DNA of 64,000 nt from positions 62,001 through 126,000 of IMG/VR virus record IMGVR_UViG_3300024265_000030; one strand, 5' to 3'. The notes under the pieces are model-generated. The model was not told the DNA's origin. It saw only the letters and a list, made by a program, of their open reading frames with translations, and searched no databases. Source of the stretch: a virus. A program made the position numbers and the translations under genes. Each line of letters starts with the position of its first letter. Within the stretch, counting starts at the first letter, position 1. Shown in pieces: positions 1-6,562 of this stretch.

Positions 1-123
1 TGTAATATAGTATTCCGGGGCTTATTTATCGCATATAAAACACGGGTATACTGTATGACATGCGGAAGTAAAATTGAAGTTTCACCCACTATAAGTATAG
101 GTGAGTATATAAGTGCAGCATGA
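1..123 (+). CDS. C-terminal end of a small putative zinc-binding protein (5' truncated)
   Basis: The first reading frame is open from the left edge to a TGA at 121-123, giving 40 residues with no start inside the window. It contains a CMTCGSK motif (CxxC), the kind of half-site seen in phage zinc ribbons, and a lone Cys at its first visible residue. The next gene's GTG start overlaps its end by 11 bases, as in a packed phage operon. Function is unknown. It could be a chance open frame, but overlap and strand match its neighbours. Confidence 0.45.
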   Translation, partial: CNIVFRGLFIAYKTRVYCMTCGSKIEVSPTISIGEYISAA

Positions 124-355
124 ATTTTCTGAATGGTTTAATATTGATGATTATAAGAAACATTTAACCAGAAATATGAATGAGGTATACTTACTATACA
201 ATTTTAAAAAAGGAAATTTGTTGGTCTATATAAATGGTGTAAAAATAGATGAAATTGAAAATGTGCCTATATCCGGATCAGATATGACAAAAAAAAGTAC
301 ATTTATAATACCGTCTGTAGTTTTTAAGTATTTATCAAATGCTGAATATAATTAA
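113..355 (+). CDS. hypothetical protein, 80 aa
   Basis: I do not recognise this protein. It begins at a GTG preceded about 8 bases upstream by AGGTGA, overlaps the end of the preceding frame, and ends at 355, shortly before the strong ribosome site of the next gene. It is a small soluble alpha/beta-looking protein with no cysteines and no membrane segment. Context is a run of short rightward phage genes that are probably co-transcribed. Confidence 0.6.
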   Translation: MQHEFSEWFNIDDYKKHLTRNMNEVYLLYNFKKGNLLVYINGVKIDEIENVPISGSDMTKKSTFIIPSVVFKYLSNAEYN

Positions 356-372
356 AATAAAAGGAGAAACTT

Positions 373-612
373 ATGAGTAAAAGAATTGTAAGTGCAATAC
401 GCATACCGGCACATAAGCTTATATTTAAAATGCGGCACAGAGAACCATTTCGTAACAAGATATGCCGGTTTGTAGCCAGACATTTACCTGATAGATTAAT
501 TTATTTTGTTGTTATATGGGTGGGCGCTCAATGCTCTAGCGCTAATAATAAACCTGTGCCGGATATAACATGGCAAGATATGGCAAAACACTATGAAAAG
601 AGAGATTATTAA
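373..612 (+). CDS. hypothetical basic protein, 79 aa
   Basis: The ATG sits about 6 bases after AAAGGAG, a strong ribosome site. The N-terminal half is Arg/Lys-rich (RIPAHKL, KMRHREPFRNK), followed by a short hydrophobic stretch around residues 43-52 (IYFVVIWVG) that is too short to call a membrane helix with confidence. Its end overlaps the next gene by 20 bases. I recognise no family. Confidence 0.6.
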   Translation: MSKRIVSAIRIPAHKLIFKMRHREPFRNKICRFVARHLPDRLIYFVVIWVGAQCSSANNKPVPDITWQDMAKHYEKRDY

Positions 613-790
613 TAATCGGTTTTTAGGGATATGTCAGAAATGCGGAAATAAGGTTAGAGTAAGATTATCCGAAGAAGCTACTTTAGCCTTCAGAGTTAAA
701 GAATTAAAAAAGATAGTGGGTATATATGCCACCAATGAATGCTGCCCTGCACCAAATAGATGTAAAGGTGGTTATAAAATAAAACATTAA
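593..790 (+). CDS. putative zinc-ribbon protein, 65 aa
   Basis: The protein carries CQKCG near residue 14 and a second cysteine cluster (NECCPAPNRC) near residue 49, a typical spacing for a small four-cysteine zinc ribbon. The start is the ATG overlapping the preceding gene; no clear ribosome site precedes it, so expression may depend on translational coupling. Short zinc ribbons of this kind are common in phage early regions. The specific role is unknown. Confidence 0.55.
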   Translation: MKREIINNRFLGICQKCGNKVRVRLSEEATLAFRVKELKKIVGIYATNECCPAPNRCKGGYKIKH

Positions 791-805
791 AAGAGAGGTA
801 AGTAA

Positions 806-1183
806 GTGAAAAGTTATGGAAAAGAACTGATACTGGATATTCATGGTTGTAATGCTGCGACGTTTACCCGGAAATCTATTAAAGCATATTTCCAGGAGCT
901 GTGTATCAAAATAGATATGAAAAGGGAAAAGCTTTGCTGGTGGGACTACAAGGGACATCCGGAATTATACGAAAAAGCACCTGACCATCTTAAAGGCACT
1001 TCAGCTGTACAATTCATTAAAACATCTAACATCACCGTGCATACCCTGGATGTCAAAAAGATGGTATTGTTGAACATATTCTCATGTAAGGATTTTGATA
1101 TAGAGGAAGCTGTAGGTTTTTCAAGTGAATGGTTCAAAGGCAAGAAATGCATATACAACACTGCAAGTAGGGGAGCATTATGA
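806..1183 (+). CDS. S-adenosylmethionine decarboxylase-like (SpeD family) protein
   Basis: At 125 aa the length fits the prokaryotic AdoMet decarboxylase fold. The N-terminus (KELILDIHGCN) matches the family's first strand. Residues 64-80 (GTSAVQFIKTSNITVHT) align with the self-cleavage region, and residues 90-98 (NIFSCKDFD) carry the conserved Cys. In characterised enzymes a Glu-Ser-His segment cleaves at Ser to form the pyruvoyl cofactor. Here Ser74 is kept, but its neighbours are Thr73 and Asn75; His79 and Cys94 are kept. Some SpeD homologues have become decarboxylases for ornithine or arginine, so polyamine synthesis is likely but the substrate is open. The start is a GTG after AGAGAGGTAA. 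Its stop overlaps a 16-codon frame leading to the next gene. Confidence 0.75.
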   Translation: MKSYGKELILDIHGCNAATFTRKSIKAYFQELCIKIDMKREKLCWWDYKGHPELYEKAPDHLKGTSAVQFIKTSNITVHTLDVKKMVLLNIFSCKDFDIEEAVGFSSEWFKGKKCIYNTASRGAL

Positions 1184-1230
1184 ATGTAGAAATCCTCAAA
1201 CAGCAGCTGCATGAGGAGAGAAAGAAATGA
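1180..1230 (+). CDS. 16-codon coupling ORF between the SpeD-like and DHOD-like genes
   Basis: This frame starts at an ATG that overlaps the SpeD-like stop (ATGA at 1180-1183) and stops in a second ATGA at 1227-1230 that is the start of the next gene. A GGGGAG lies 5 bases before its start, and the ribosome site of the next gene (GAGGAGAG) lies within it. The peptide is MNVEILKQQLHEERKK. It may act as a leader that couples translation of the flanking enzymes, or it may be incidental. Confidence 0.4.
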   Translation: MNVEILKQQLHEERKK

Positions 1231-2069
1231 AATATTTCTATAGTTCTGCCTCCCAAGGATTCTTTGGTGAAGGATACGCTTGGCACAAGCCAATCCTACT
1301 GACAGAGTCAATACGAAGGTTTATCAAGAGAGAACGGACTCTGACACAGGACGGATTCTCATTCTGTACAATACCCAAGTTCCCAGACTTTCCATTCGTA
1401 TGTAAAACAATCACACTGAATCCCAAAAAAGGAACACCCTGGAGATTTACTCCTCCACCTATTACTATGATAACTCGTAGTTGTTGGAACAAGATCAGAT
1501 TGCATAACAAAGGGTTTGATTGGTTTATTAAGGAGTATACGTGGAGATTTGCTTCTGGAGAGAAATGTGGAGATCTGTATAAACTTATTCCTTCATTGTA
1601 TGGAACAACAGATGAACTTCAAAGAATGATAGATGGCTTGGAAGAGTATCTTGATTATATGATTAAAATGGTAGAAATAAATGTATCTTGTCCCAACGTA
1701 AAAGAAATAGCTGAAATCAAACTTCCGGAGTCGCCATATCCATTATCATTAAAGCTACGATATGATGATGATCCACGTAGGTATGATCTTTCTAATGTTA
1801 AAAGAATAACTTTGAACTCTATACCTGCTAGTCGCTACATTAAAGGTATGCCTGGCGGGATCTCGGGTAAACTGGCACAGAGTAGAAACTGGGACTTCAT
1901 ACGAAAGTATCAGATACAGATTGCTCCGGAGATAGCCGGATGTTCAATTACCAAGATGGAGGATATTGAAACACTAAGCAAACCCCCATATAACTGTAAA
2001 TCCATAGGATTAGGTAGTGTCTTAATGATAAACCCATGGCTTGTACTAAAGTTGAAGGAGGAAAGATAG
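1227..2069 (+). CDS. dihydroorotate dehydrogenase-like FMN protein
   Basis: This 280-aa protein shows the late motifs of the PyrD TIM barrel in order: EINVSCPNVKE (residues 150-160), LSLKLRYD (173-180), ITLNSIP (194-200), PGGISGKL (209-216) and IGLGSVLMINPWLV (260-273). In the family the NxSCPN, GGxSG and G-S phosphate-loop regions bind FMN and substrate, so a flavin-dependent oxidoreductase acting on a pyrimidine-like ring is the best guess. The N-terminal 70 residues are less typical and the protein is slightly short, so the substrate may differ. ATG is chosen because of GAGGAGAG 6-7 bases upstream. It lies between SpeD-like and DUF3326 genes, suggesting an auxiliary metabolic set. Confidence 0.7.
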   Translation: MKYFYSSASQGFFGEGYAWHKPILLTESIRRFIKRERTLTQDGFSFCTIPKFPDFPFVCKTITLNPKKGTPWRFTPPPITMITRSCWNKIRLHNKGFDWFIKEYTWRFASGEKCGDLYKLIPSLYGTTDELQRMIDGLEEYLDYMIKMVEINVSCPNVKEIAEIKLPESPYPLSLKLRYDDDPRRYDLSNVKRITLNSIPASRYIKGMPGGISGKLAQSRNWDFIRKYQIQIAPEIAGCSITKMEDIETLSKPPYNCKSIGLGSVLMINPWLVLKLKEER

Positions 2070-2167
2070 TGACATATTCGGATAGATGTAAATGTACTGA
2101 AAAGGCTGTTAGATATCTAGCACATAATTATTGTGCTACGAAGCGTAATGCATGCAATGGGGGATAA
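2069..2167 (+). CDS. small cysteine-rich protein, 32 aa
   Basis: The GTG overlaps the TAG stop of the flavoprotein gene, and a GGAGG ends 7 bases before it, so the start is well supported. The 32-residue product has four cysteines (CKC near residue 7, Cys22, Cys29) and could bind a metal. It is too short for family assignment. The stretch from its stop to about 2328 contains only short broken frames, in which I see nothing convincing. Confidence 0.5.
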   Translation: MTYSDRCKCTEKAVRYLAHNYCATKRNACNGG

Positions 2168-2328
2168 TAACGATAGTAAAATTAATCTCGAGACATTTAA
2201 ATAAATTACTGAAGATATTTATGAGATGTTAATTTATGGATGGACAGCTAAAGAGTTAGCCGGTAGTCAGAAATAAGGACATCTATTATGAAAGAAATAA
2301 CAATAATAAAACCTAAGGAGGTTACATT

Positions 2329-2448
2329 ATGCAAGAGTTTACAAAGAAGTGTCCTCGCTGTGGTGAAATAACAGTAAAGAGACAAAGTGATGCCATATAC
2401 ATATGTCATAACCCAAAGTGTGTATGGGCTGGATGGATATGGAAATAA
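2329..2448 (+). CDS. zinc-ribbon protein, 39 aa
   Basis: The ATG follows an AAGGAGG ribosome site by 6 bases. The peptide has KKCPRCGEITVKR at its start and ICHNPKCVWAGW near its end: two CxxC-type pairs (CPRC and CHNPKC), a complete four-cysteine zinc-ribbon core. It resembles the many short zinc ribbons of phage genomes that bind nucleic acid or protein partners. The function is unknown. Confidence 0.65.
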   Translation: MQEFTKKCPRCGEITVKRQSDAIYICHNPKCVWAGWIWK

Positions 2449-2502
2449 GAGAAAAGTAGAAATGCAGTACTAATAAAGTATATTTGATAGGAGGAAAATA
2501 AA

Positions 2503-2940
2503 ATGACTAATATATATTATAGATTCATTAATTGGAAGAATAGTTTATTTAAAGAAAAAATAACATGCTTACGAAGAATGCATGATCCCGATCATCGGGA
2601 GCATAAAAAAGAATTAGATTATTGGTATACACGAGGTATAAATAAAACTTGTAGTTTTTGTGGCTCCATGCACCCAGATGAGTTTTTTGACTTATGTAAA
2701 AAAGTAATTGAAAATAAAGGGCTTAATGGGTATGAAGTTTCAATGTCTGATAAGAAATATAAAATTTATGTCCGCCAACCGGGTGTTTCTAATGCAGGAG
2801 ATGGAGTTATCAAATTTTACGTTCAGCACATAAGACCAAAAGATAAAACAAAAGAATTTGAGAATATAGTAAATGAAGCAATACGTATATCTTCAGATGT
2901 GTTTAATAAAAAAATGGAAGAAAGGAGGAAAACTAAATGA
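2503..2940 (+). CDS. hypothetical protein with CSFCG motif, 145 aa
   Basis: It starts at an ATG preceded by GGAGGAAAATAAA. The middle part, TCSFCGSMHPDEF (near residues 49-61), is a motif I associate with an uncharacterised phage protein family in which CxxCGSxHPxxF recurs. The C-terminus is helical and charged. Its stop overlaps the start of the DUF3326 gene (ATGA at 2937-2940), so the two are probably translated together. The function is unknown. Confidence 0.65.
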   Translation: MTNIYYRFINWKNSLFKEKITCLRRMHDPDHREHKKELDYWYTRGINKTCSFCGSMHPDEFFDLCKKVIENKGLNGYEVSMSDKKYKIYVRQPGVSNAGDGVIKFYVQHIRPKDKTKEFENIVNEAIRISSDVFNKKMEERRKTK

Positions 2941-3986
2941 TATGTGTACTAATCATACCGACAGGGGTAGGTCTTGCAATAGGTGGAAATGCCGGTGACG
3001 CTAATCCAGTTGCTAAACTAATTGGGGCTTGTTGTGATAAGTTGATTCTTCACCCTAATGTAGTAAATGCCAGCGATATAAACGAAATGCCAGAAAATGC
3101 AGTGTATGTAGAGGGATCCATGCTTGATCGGTTTCTTAGGCAAGAAATTGAATTGAAAGAAGTCCTACGGAATAAGGTATTAGTCGTTGCTAACCTGCCT
3201 CTCAGGAGCGATACTATAAATGCTGTAAGTGCAGCCAGAGCTACTATAGGTCTGGAAGCTAGTGTCTTGGAGTTAAATACACCATTAGAAATGATTGCCG
3301 AGATGCATGAAGACGGACATGCTGGCGGCATAGTAAGAGGCTGGAAAGAATTAATTGAACAAGTTGCACCGTTTGATTTTGATGCCTTGGCGGTACACAC
3401 TCCGATAACTGTACCAAGAGAGACTGGATTAAATTATTATAAAAAAGGAGGCGTAAACCCGTGGGGCGGAGTTGAGGCAATAGCAAGCAAACTTATAGCT
3501 AATGAACTAAACAAACCGGTTGCTCATGCTCCTGTAGAAAGTTTTAATATAGATGACCAACAAGAAGTATATGATCTAGTAGTGGATCCTAGAATAGCTT
3601 CAGAGTCACTATCCAGTTGTTATTTACATTGTGTACTTAAAGGGCTGCATAAGGCACCACGTATCAGTGATCATTGTCCGGGATATGGTAGACGTATAGC
3701 TGCTCAAGAAGTCGATTTTATGGTATCACCTTTTGGTCTGTGGGGTCCTCCTCACGAAGCTTGTGCAGCATTAGATATACCTATTATATTTGTCAATGAA
3801 AATAAACCGGCTAAAGGACTCGCAAAAGAGATCCCGGAAGGCAAATATCCTAGAATATTTCAAGTTGAAAATTATATAGAGGCAGCCGGTCTAATTATGG
3901 CTCATGAAGCTGGAATTGATCCTTTATCTGTCAGAAGACCATTAGCAAATACAATAATAATAAAGGAGGTACAGAATGAAAAGTAA
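2937..3986 (+). CDS. DUF3326 family protein
   Basis: The 349-aa product begins IPTGVGLAIGGNAGDANPVAK and continues LILHPNVVNASDINEMP, sequences I recognise as the start of DUF3326, an uncharacterised family found in cyanobacteria, plastids and scattered bacteria. The early Gly-rich part and later GGVNPWGGVEA segment look like a nucleotide- or phosphate-binding fold, but no reaction is established to my knowledge. The length is close to full family length, with no sign of damage. The start overlaps the preceding stop as ATGA, with AGGAGGAAAACTAA upstream. With the SpeD-like and DHOD-like genes it forms a cluster of host-type metabolic genes, which suggests acquisition by transfer. Confidence 0.75.
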   Translation: MICVLIIPTGVGLAIGGNAGDANPVAKLIGACCDKLILHPNVVNASDINEMPENAVYVEGSMLDRFLRQEIELKEVLRNKVLVVANLPLRSDTINAVSAARATIGLEASVLELNTPLEMIAEMHEDGHAGGIVRGWKELIEQVAPFDFDALAVHTPITVPRETGLNYYKKGGVNPWGGVEAIASKLIANELNKPVAHAPVESFNIDDQQEVYDLVVDPRIASESLSSCYLHCVLKGLHKAPRISDHCPGYGRRIAAQEVDFMVSPFGLWGPPHEACAALDIPIIFVNENKPAKGLAKEIPEGKYPRIFQVENYIEAAGLIMAHEAGIDPLSVRRPLANTIIIKEVQNEK

Positions 3987-4545
3987 AACAGTAAGTATAG
4001 TTAATCTATACTGTTTTTTAATCTTAGTGGTTGTTATTGCCGGTATTTGTTTTTTAATCTTAAACTGTAAAAAAGATAAGTCTGAAATAGAACTACTTTT
4101 AACAGATACTGAGACAAAAACAACTAAAAAGGCAACAAAAGAAAAACTAAAATGGCCTAAACATTATGACGGTGAAAATTGGTGGGAAGTTGAATACAAA
4201 GAACATATCAATGTACATCATCCCTTAGGTTATGTAATTATCACTAAAATCAAAAAAGAAAACATTTCTAAGGATGAAATAGAAACATGGACTATAGACT
4301 ATGGTATTCAAAACTATGTAGAAGAAATACATTACAGTTTAAAGGCCACACACAATAATGGCGGATATGAAGAAGAAGATAATGTATTTTTACCGGATAA
4401 TGAAAATTTTCGTAATGCCTTTAGGACTGCGGAAGCTATACTCATAGCGTGGAAGTATAGTGGTAATAATCCCCTTAATACAGAAGATATAAAAAAAGCC
4501 GCAGTTAGGATGAAAGGAAGAAAGACAGGATTAATGCGTAAGTAG
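3976..4545 (+). CDS. membrane-anchored hypothetical protein, 189 aa
   Basis: An almost ideal ribosome site (AAAGGAGGTACAGA) precedes this ATG, which lies inside the last codons of the DUF3326 gene. Residues 9-29 (YCFLILVVVIAGICFLILN) form one membrane segment followed by a Lys-rich linker, so the rest (residues 50-189) probably faces outside the cytoplasm. That domain has WPKHYDGENWWEVEY and an Asp/Glu-rich middle. I recognise no family. A role at the cell envelope is inferred from topology only. Confidence 0.6.
   Translation: MKSKTVSIVNLYCFLILVVVIAGICFLILNCKKDKSEIELLLTDTETKTTKKATKEKLKWPKHYDGENWWEVEYKEHINVHHPLGYVIITKIKKENISKDEIETWTIDYGIQNYVEEIHYSLKATHNNGGYEEEDNVFLPDNENFRNAFRTAEAILIAWKYSGNNPLNTEDIKKAAVRMKGRKTGLMRK
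3994..4018 (+). terminator. weak hairpin plus T-run after the DUF3326 gene
   Basis: AGTATAG and CTATACT form a 7-bp stem with a TTAAT loop, followed by G and six Ts. It starts 8 bases after the DUF3326 stop but lies within the next gene, so it could only cause partial termination or attenuation. The stem is AT-rich and weak. Confidence 0.3.
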
Positions 4546-4590
4546 TTTGATTAAACTAAACCTTTCATATTATAAGAGAGATTTGGACAA

Positions 4591-4698
4591 ATGGGTTTAA
4601 TTCTTATAGTTGGACTTGTATTAAATTTACTAATAATAGGCACATTAATTAAATTAGCTCTAAAGCTAAGTAATAATAAAAAAGAAAGGCGATTTTAA
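4591..4698 (+). CDS. small one-helix membrane protein, 35 aa
   Basis: The ATG follows TAAGAGAGATTTGGACAA. The peptide is a single hydrophobic helix (residues 2-25, MGLILIVGLVLNLLIIGTLI) followed by a Lys/Arg-rich tail ending KKERRF, giving a positive-inside anchor. It is followed two bases later by a second small membrane peptide. Such pairs occur in phage operons as small inner-membrane proteins; the function is unknown. Confidence 0.5.
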   Translation: MGLILIVGLVLNLLIIGTLIKLALKLSNNKKERRF

Positions 4699-4700
4699 AA

Positions 4701-4814
4701 ATGTATCTTTTGTTAATTATTACTATATTAGCTGTTTTTCTTTGTGTATCTATTTATAAAGACTATAGGAGAAGTAACCCTAAGACTACTGTTAAATTTA
4801 AAAGGAAAAAATGA
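4701..4814 (+). CDS. small one-helix membrane protein, 37 aa
   Basis: It begins MYLLLIITILAVFLCVSIYK, a membrane helix with an internal Cys, followed by a basic tail (DYRRSNPKTTVKFKRKK). The stop overlaps the J-domain gene start as ATGA (4811-4814), which argues that it is really translated. The ribosome site (AAAGGCGATTTTAAAA) is modest. The function is unknown. Confidence 0.5.
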   Translation: MYLLLIITILAVFLCVSIYKDYRRSNPKTTVKFKRKK

Positions 4815-5200
4815 ACTTACAACAAGCTTTAATTATATTTAAATTAAATCTAGAGCTATACTTTAAAGGTACAAAGTCTCCGAGCGAAGTAAATCTAAAA
4901 TTAAAAAAGTTTAAAGAAGACGTTAAACAAACTTATAAACATCTGGCTCTTGCTGTGCATCCGGATATACATCCACAACTAGGGTCTGAAAGATTCAGAA
5001 AATTAACAGAAGCAAAAAAAGTGTTACTAGAATTACATATTACAGAAAGAGTAAATGAACCAACAATAACTGTCAGTAATATTTTTAATAATAGTTTTAC
5101 ACGTACAGAAGGCGCACATAGTGAAAGACATGCTAGTTGGTATACCGACTACTCTGATATTATTGATAGTTTTAAATGGTACGGCACTACATATAAATAA
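4811..5200 (+). CDS. J-domain (DnaJ-like) protein, 129 aa
   Basis: Residues about 30-75 read FKEDVKQTYKHLALAVHPDI, then FRKLTEAKKVLL. This is the helix II, HPD loop and helix III pattern of a J domain, which stimulates Hsp70/DnaK ATPase. There is no Gly/Phe region or zinc domain; the tail (residues 85-129) is unrelated to DnaJ. A phage J-protein probably redirects host DnaK for replication or assembly. AAAGGAAAAA precedes the ATG, which overlaps the previous stop. It is the last gene of the rightward left-hand block. Confidence 0.75.
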   Translation: MNLQQALIIFKLNLELYFKGTKSPSEVNLKLKKFKEDVKQTYKHLALAVHPDIHPQLGSERFRKLTEAKKVLLELHITERVNEPTITVSNIFNNSFTRTEGAHSERHASWYTDYSDIIDSFKWYGTTYK

Positions 5201-5211
5201 ATTGCATAGTG

Positions 5212-5240
5212 TTGCGTTATAGTGCTTTATAGGGTATAAT
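5212..5240 (+). promoter_or_regulatory. sigma-70 type promoter for a small RNA
   Basis: TTGCGT (5212-5217) and a perfect TATAAT (5235-5240) are 17 bases apart. Transcription would start near 5246-5248, pointing away from the J-domain gene into a non-coding stretch that ends in a terminator about 120 bases later. No rightward gene follows before leftward genes begin, so its likely product is an RNA. Confidence 0.6.
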
Positions 5241-5246
5241 ATATAG

Positions 5247-5369
5247 TATAGGAACCTACAGTCGTAGGTTTCTTCGCTTGTTTCCAGTCAGAGAATCTTT
5301 CCTCCCTGACAATGGTAAACTCAAGTATCCCACATAAGGCCGATTGTCCCCATCGGCCTTTCCTTTTTT
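5247..5369 (+). ncRNA. candidate regulatory small RNA with anti-Shine-Dalgarno loop
   Basis: The roughly 120-base transcript between this promoter and terminator folds by eye into three hairpins. First, GGAACCTAC pairs with GTAGGTTTC (5251-5259 with 5264-5272, one G-U pair). Second, a compound stem has CTTGTTTCCA (5277-5286) pairing with TGG, AAAC and AAG in 5313-5325, capped by GTCAG/CTGAC (5287-5291/5306-5310). Its 14-base loop contains TTTCCTCC (5298-5305), complementary to GGAGGAAA ribosome sites. Third is the terminator stem. I see no open frame. Known bacterial small RNAs use C-rich loops to block ribosome sites, so translational repression of phage or host genes is the inferred role. 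Confidence 0.55.
5336..5369 (+). terminator. strong intrinsic terminator
   Basis: AAGGCCGAT (5336-5344) and ATCGGCCTT (5352-5360) form a perfect 9-bp stem with a 7-base loop, followed by TCCTTTTTT. The T-run is on the right, so it stops rightward transcription (the small RNA and read-through from the J-domain gene) just before the end of the converging leftward genes. Confidence 0.8.
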
Positions 5370-5661
5370 AATAAATATTGTTTCTGTAATGTAAGTCTGT
5401 AGCCTGAGTAACAAAACTATAAATGTTTTTTAAAAGGTTAGCATCGTAGTAAGCATCTGGCTCTGGATGAAAACAAAACTGTCTAGAATCAGGGTGTCCA
5501 CACCATCTCACTACACCAATTAAATTCCTTTTAAGGGCTGTCAAGTAGCAACCCCATATAGGTGTTTCTCTATCTGCAGGACTTGAATGCTGCACAAACC
5601 TGATAATTTCATAATCAGTTTTCAAGCCTTCTGGTGGTAACTTTAATTCTTTCAACATCAT
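5368..5661 (-). CDS. hypothetical protein, 97 aa
   Basis: This is the last gene of the leftward block. Its ATGATG start overlaps the stop of the nuclease gene (TAATG) and has GAGAGG upstream, so the pair are coupled. The centre reads HSSPADRETPIWGCYLTALKR and GVVRWCGHPDSRQFCFHPEP, with conserved-looking Trp, Cys and His residues, but I do not recognise the family. It may be a small partner of the upstream PD-(D/E)XK nuclease. Confidence 0.6.
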   Translation of the reverse strand: MMLKELKLPPEGLKTDYEIIRFVQHSSPADRETPIWGCYLTALKRNLIGVVRWCGHPDSRQFCFHPEPDAYYDANLLKNIYSFVTQATDLHYRNNIY

Positions 5662-6428
5662 TAGCGTACCTCTCTTTTTTTAATATCTTCTTTTAATAGT
5701 AATTCAACCTCTTTATCCATATTTTTAACTGGCATAATTATATAAGGTGAATTTTTTGGAAAATGAATTAAGCACCCATCATGTAATTGTATATTGAAGT
5801 TAGATTTCAGTATGTTTTTATAAAACCCTAACTGAAGAGAATATTTATTAAACTCACAGTTATCAAAACCAGACAGTACCCCTAACATACTATCAAAACG
5901 GTTATCTCGTTTGATATTTTTATTTGTTTTCCAATCGACAATAAAATAAATGCCTGTTTCTTTATTTCTACATAAACAATCTATTGTTCCAGCAACGTTA
6001 TACTCTTTATGAGCTACCATAAGTTCAGTCTCTAGGATATCAACCTTATTTTTAAATGGATCCAGGAATTTATGAAATTGACTTATTCTATACCTAATAT
6101 CTGTTACAGGTAGTGTAATCTTACTATATTTCAAAAATAGATTAATATAGTAGTGTAACTCTTTACCTATTACAATTGAATAATCTTTTTTTATAAGCCA
6201 GTTTTCTTTTATTTCGTCTGTGCTTATTCCTTCTTCATCAGCTTTTATCTTAGCCCAGTAATCAGTTTTAAATTCAGGGGTATATTTATTTAGTATATCA
6301 CTAACAGCCTCGTATTGGTTTTCTCGTACATAGTAAGTATGCGTATCTGGAAGAAAATTAATATGTGGGTTTTTAAAATTCAATGTTTCCTTTTCCTTAG
6401 TATCATTGTATAATACAGGCACTTCCAT
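5661..6428 (-). CDS. PD-(D/E)XK nuclease (Cas4/RecB-like), 255 aa
   Basis: The ordered motifs of this fold are present: GKELHYYIN with His92, AGTIDCL with Asp150, IVDWKT with Asp165 and Lys167, and LQLGFYK with Gln199 and Tyr203. Asp, Asp-x-Lys and QxxxY are the metal-binding and DNA-positioning residues of Cas4/RecB-type exonucleases. No cluster of four cysteines typical of the Cas4 iron-sulphur centre is visible. Likely roles are phage recombination or DNA end processing. The region upstream of its start contains a small non-coding stretch with a rightward terminator. Its ribosome site is weak. Confidence 0.8.
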   Translation of the reverse strand: MEVPVLYNDTKEKETLNFKNPHINFLPDTHTYYVRENQYEAVSDILNKYTPEFKTDYWAKIKADEEGISTDEIKENWLIKKDYSIVIGKELHYYINLFLKYSKITLPVTDIRYRISQFHKFLDPFKNKVDILETELMVAHKEYNVAGTIDCLCRNKETGIYFIVDWKTNKNIKRDNRFDSMLGVLSGFDNCEFNKYSLQLGFYKNILKSNFNIQLHDGCLIHFPKNSPYIIMPVKNMDKEVELLLKEDIKKREVR

Positions 6429-6562
6429 ACTAGCCTACCACCACACAGCTCCTAGAGTCTAGCCCTTGCACCATACATGTCTCCGACTGCCGATAATGTC
6501 CGTATGCAAATGCCGTTTGACCTTTTGAAGCACAGGGAGGCCCGTATCGGCCTTTTTATTTT
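6421..6562 (+). ncRNA. possible second small RNA, antisense to the leftward operon
   Basis: The 127-base gap between two leftward genes ends in a rightward terminator, so something must be transcribed rightward here or through it. A TATAAT at 6409-6414 inside the start of the nuclease gene could place a transcript start near 6421, but its -35 (TTTCCT) is poor. The interval has no open frame and includes GCTCCTAG and a CTAGA-G-TCTAG palindrome. It may regulate the nuclease gene in antisense. Confidence 0.3.
6535..6562 (+). terminator. intrinsic terminator, rightward
   Basis: AGGCC (6538-6542) and GGCCT (6549-6553) form a GC stem extended by three G-U pairs, with a CGTATC loop and then TTTTATTTT. 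The T-run is only on the rightward side. It shares the GGCC/TATCGGCC theme of the terminator at 5336-5369. Confidence 0.6.

Noticed and set aside
2288-2371. 28-codon frame starting ATGAAAGAAATAAC
   Set aside because: It overlaps the zinc-ribbon gene at 2329, which has a much better ribosome site and a clear motif; the frame's product has no feature.
2580-2605. CCCGAT/ATCGGG hairpin near 2590
   Set aside because: It lies well inside a gene, has no T-run, and is short enough to be chance.
5336-5360. The GGCC hairpin as terminator of the leftward operon
   Set aside because: On the minus strand no T-run follows the stem; the T-run is only on the plus-strand side.
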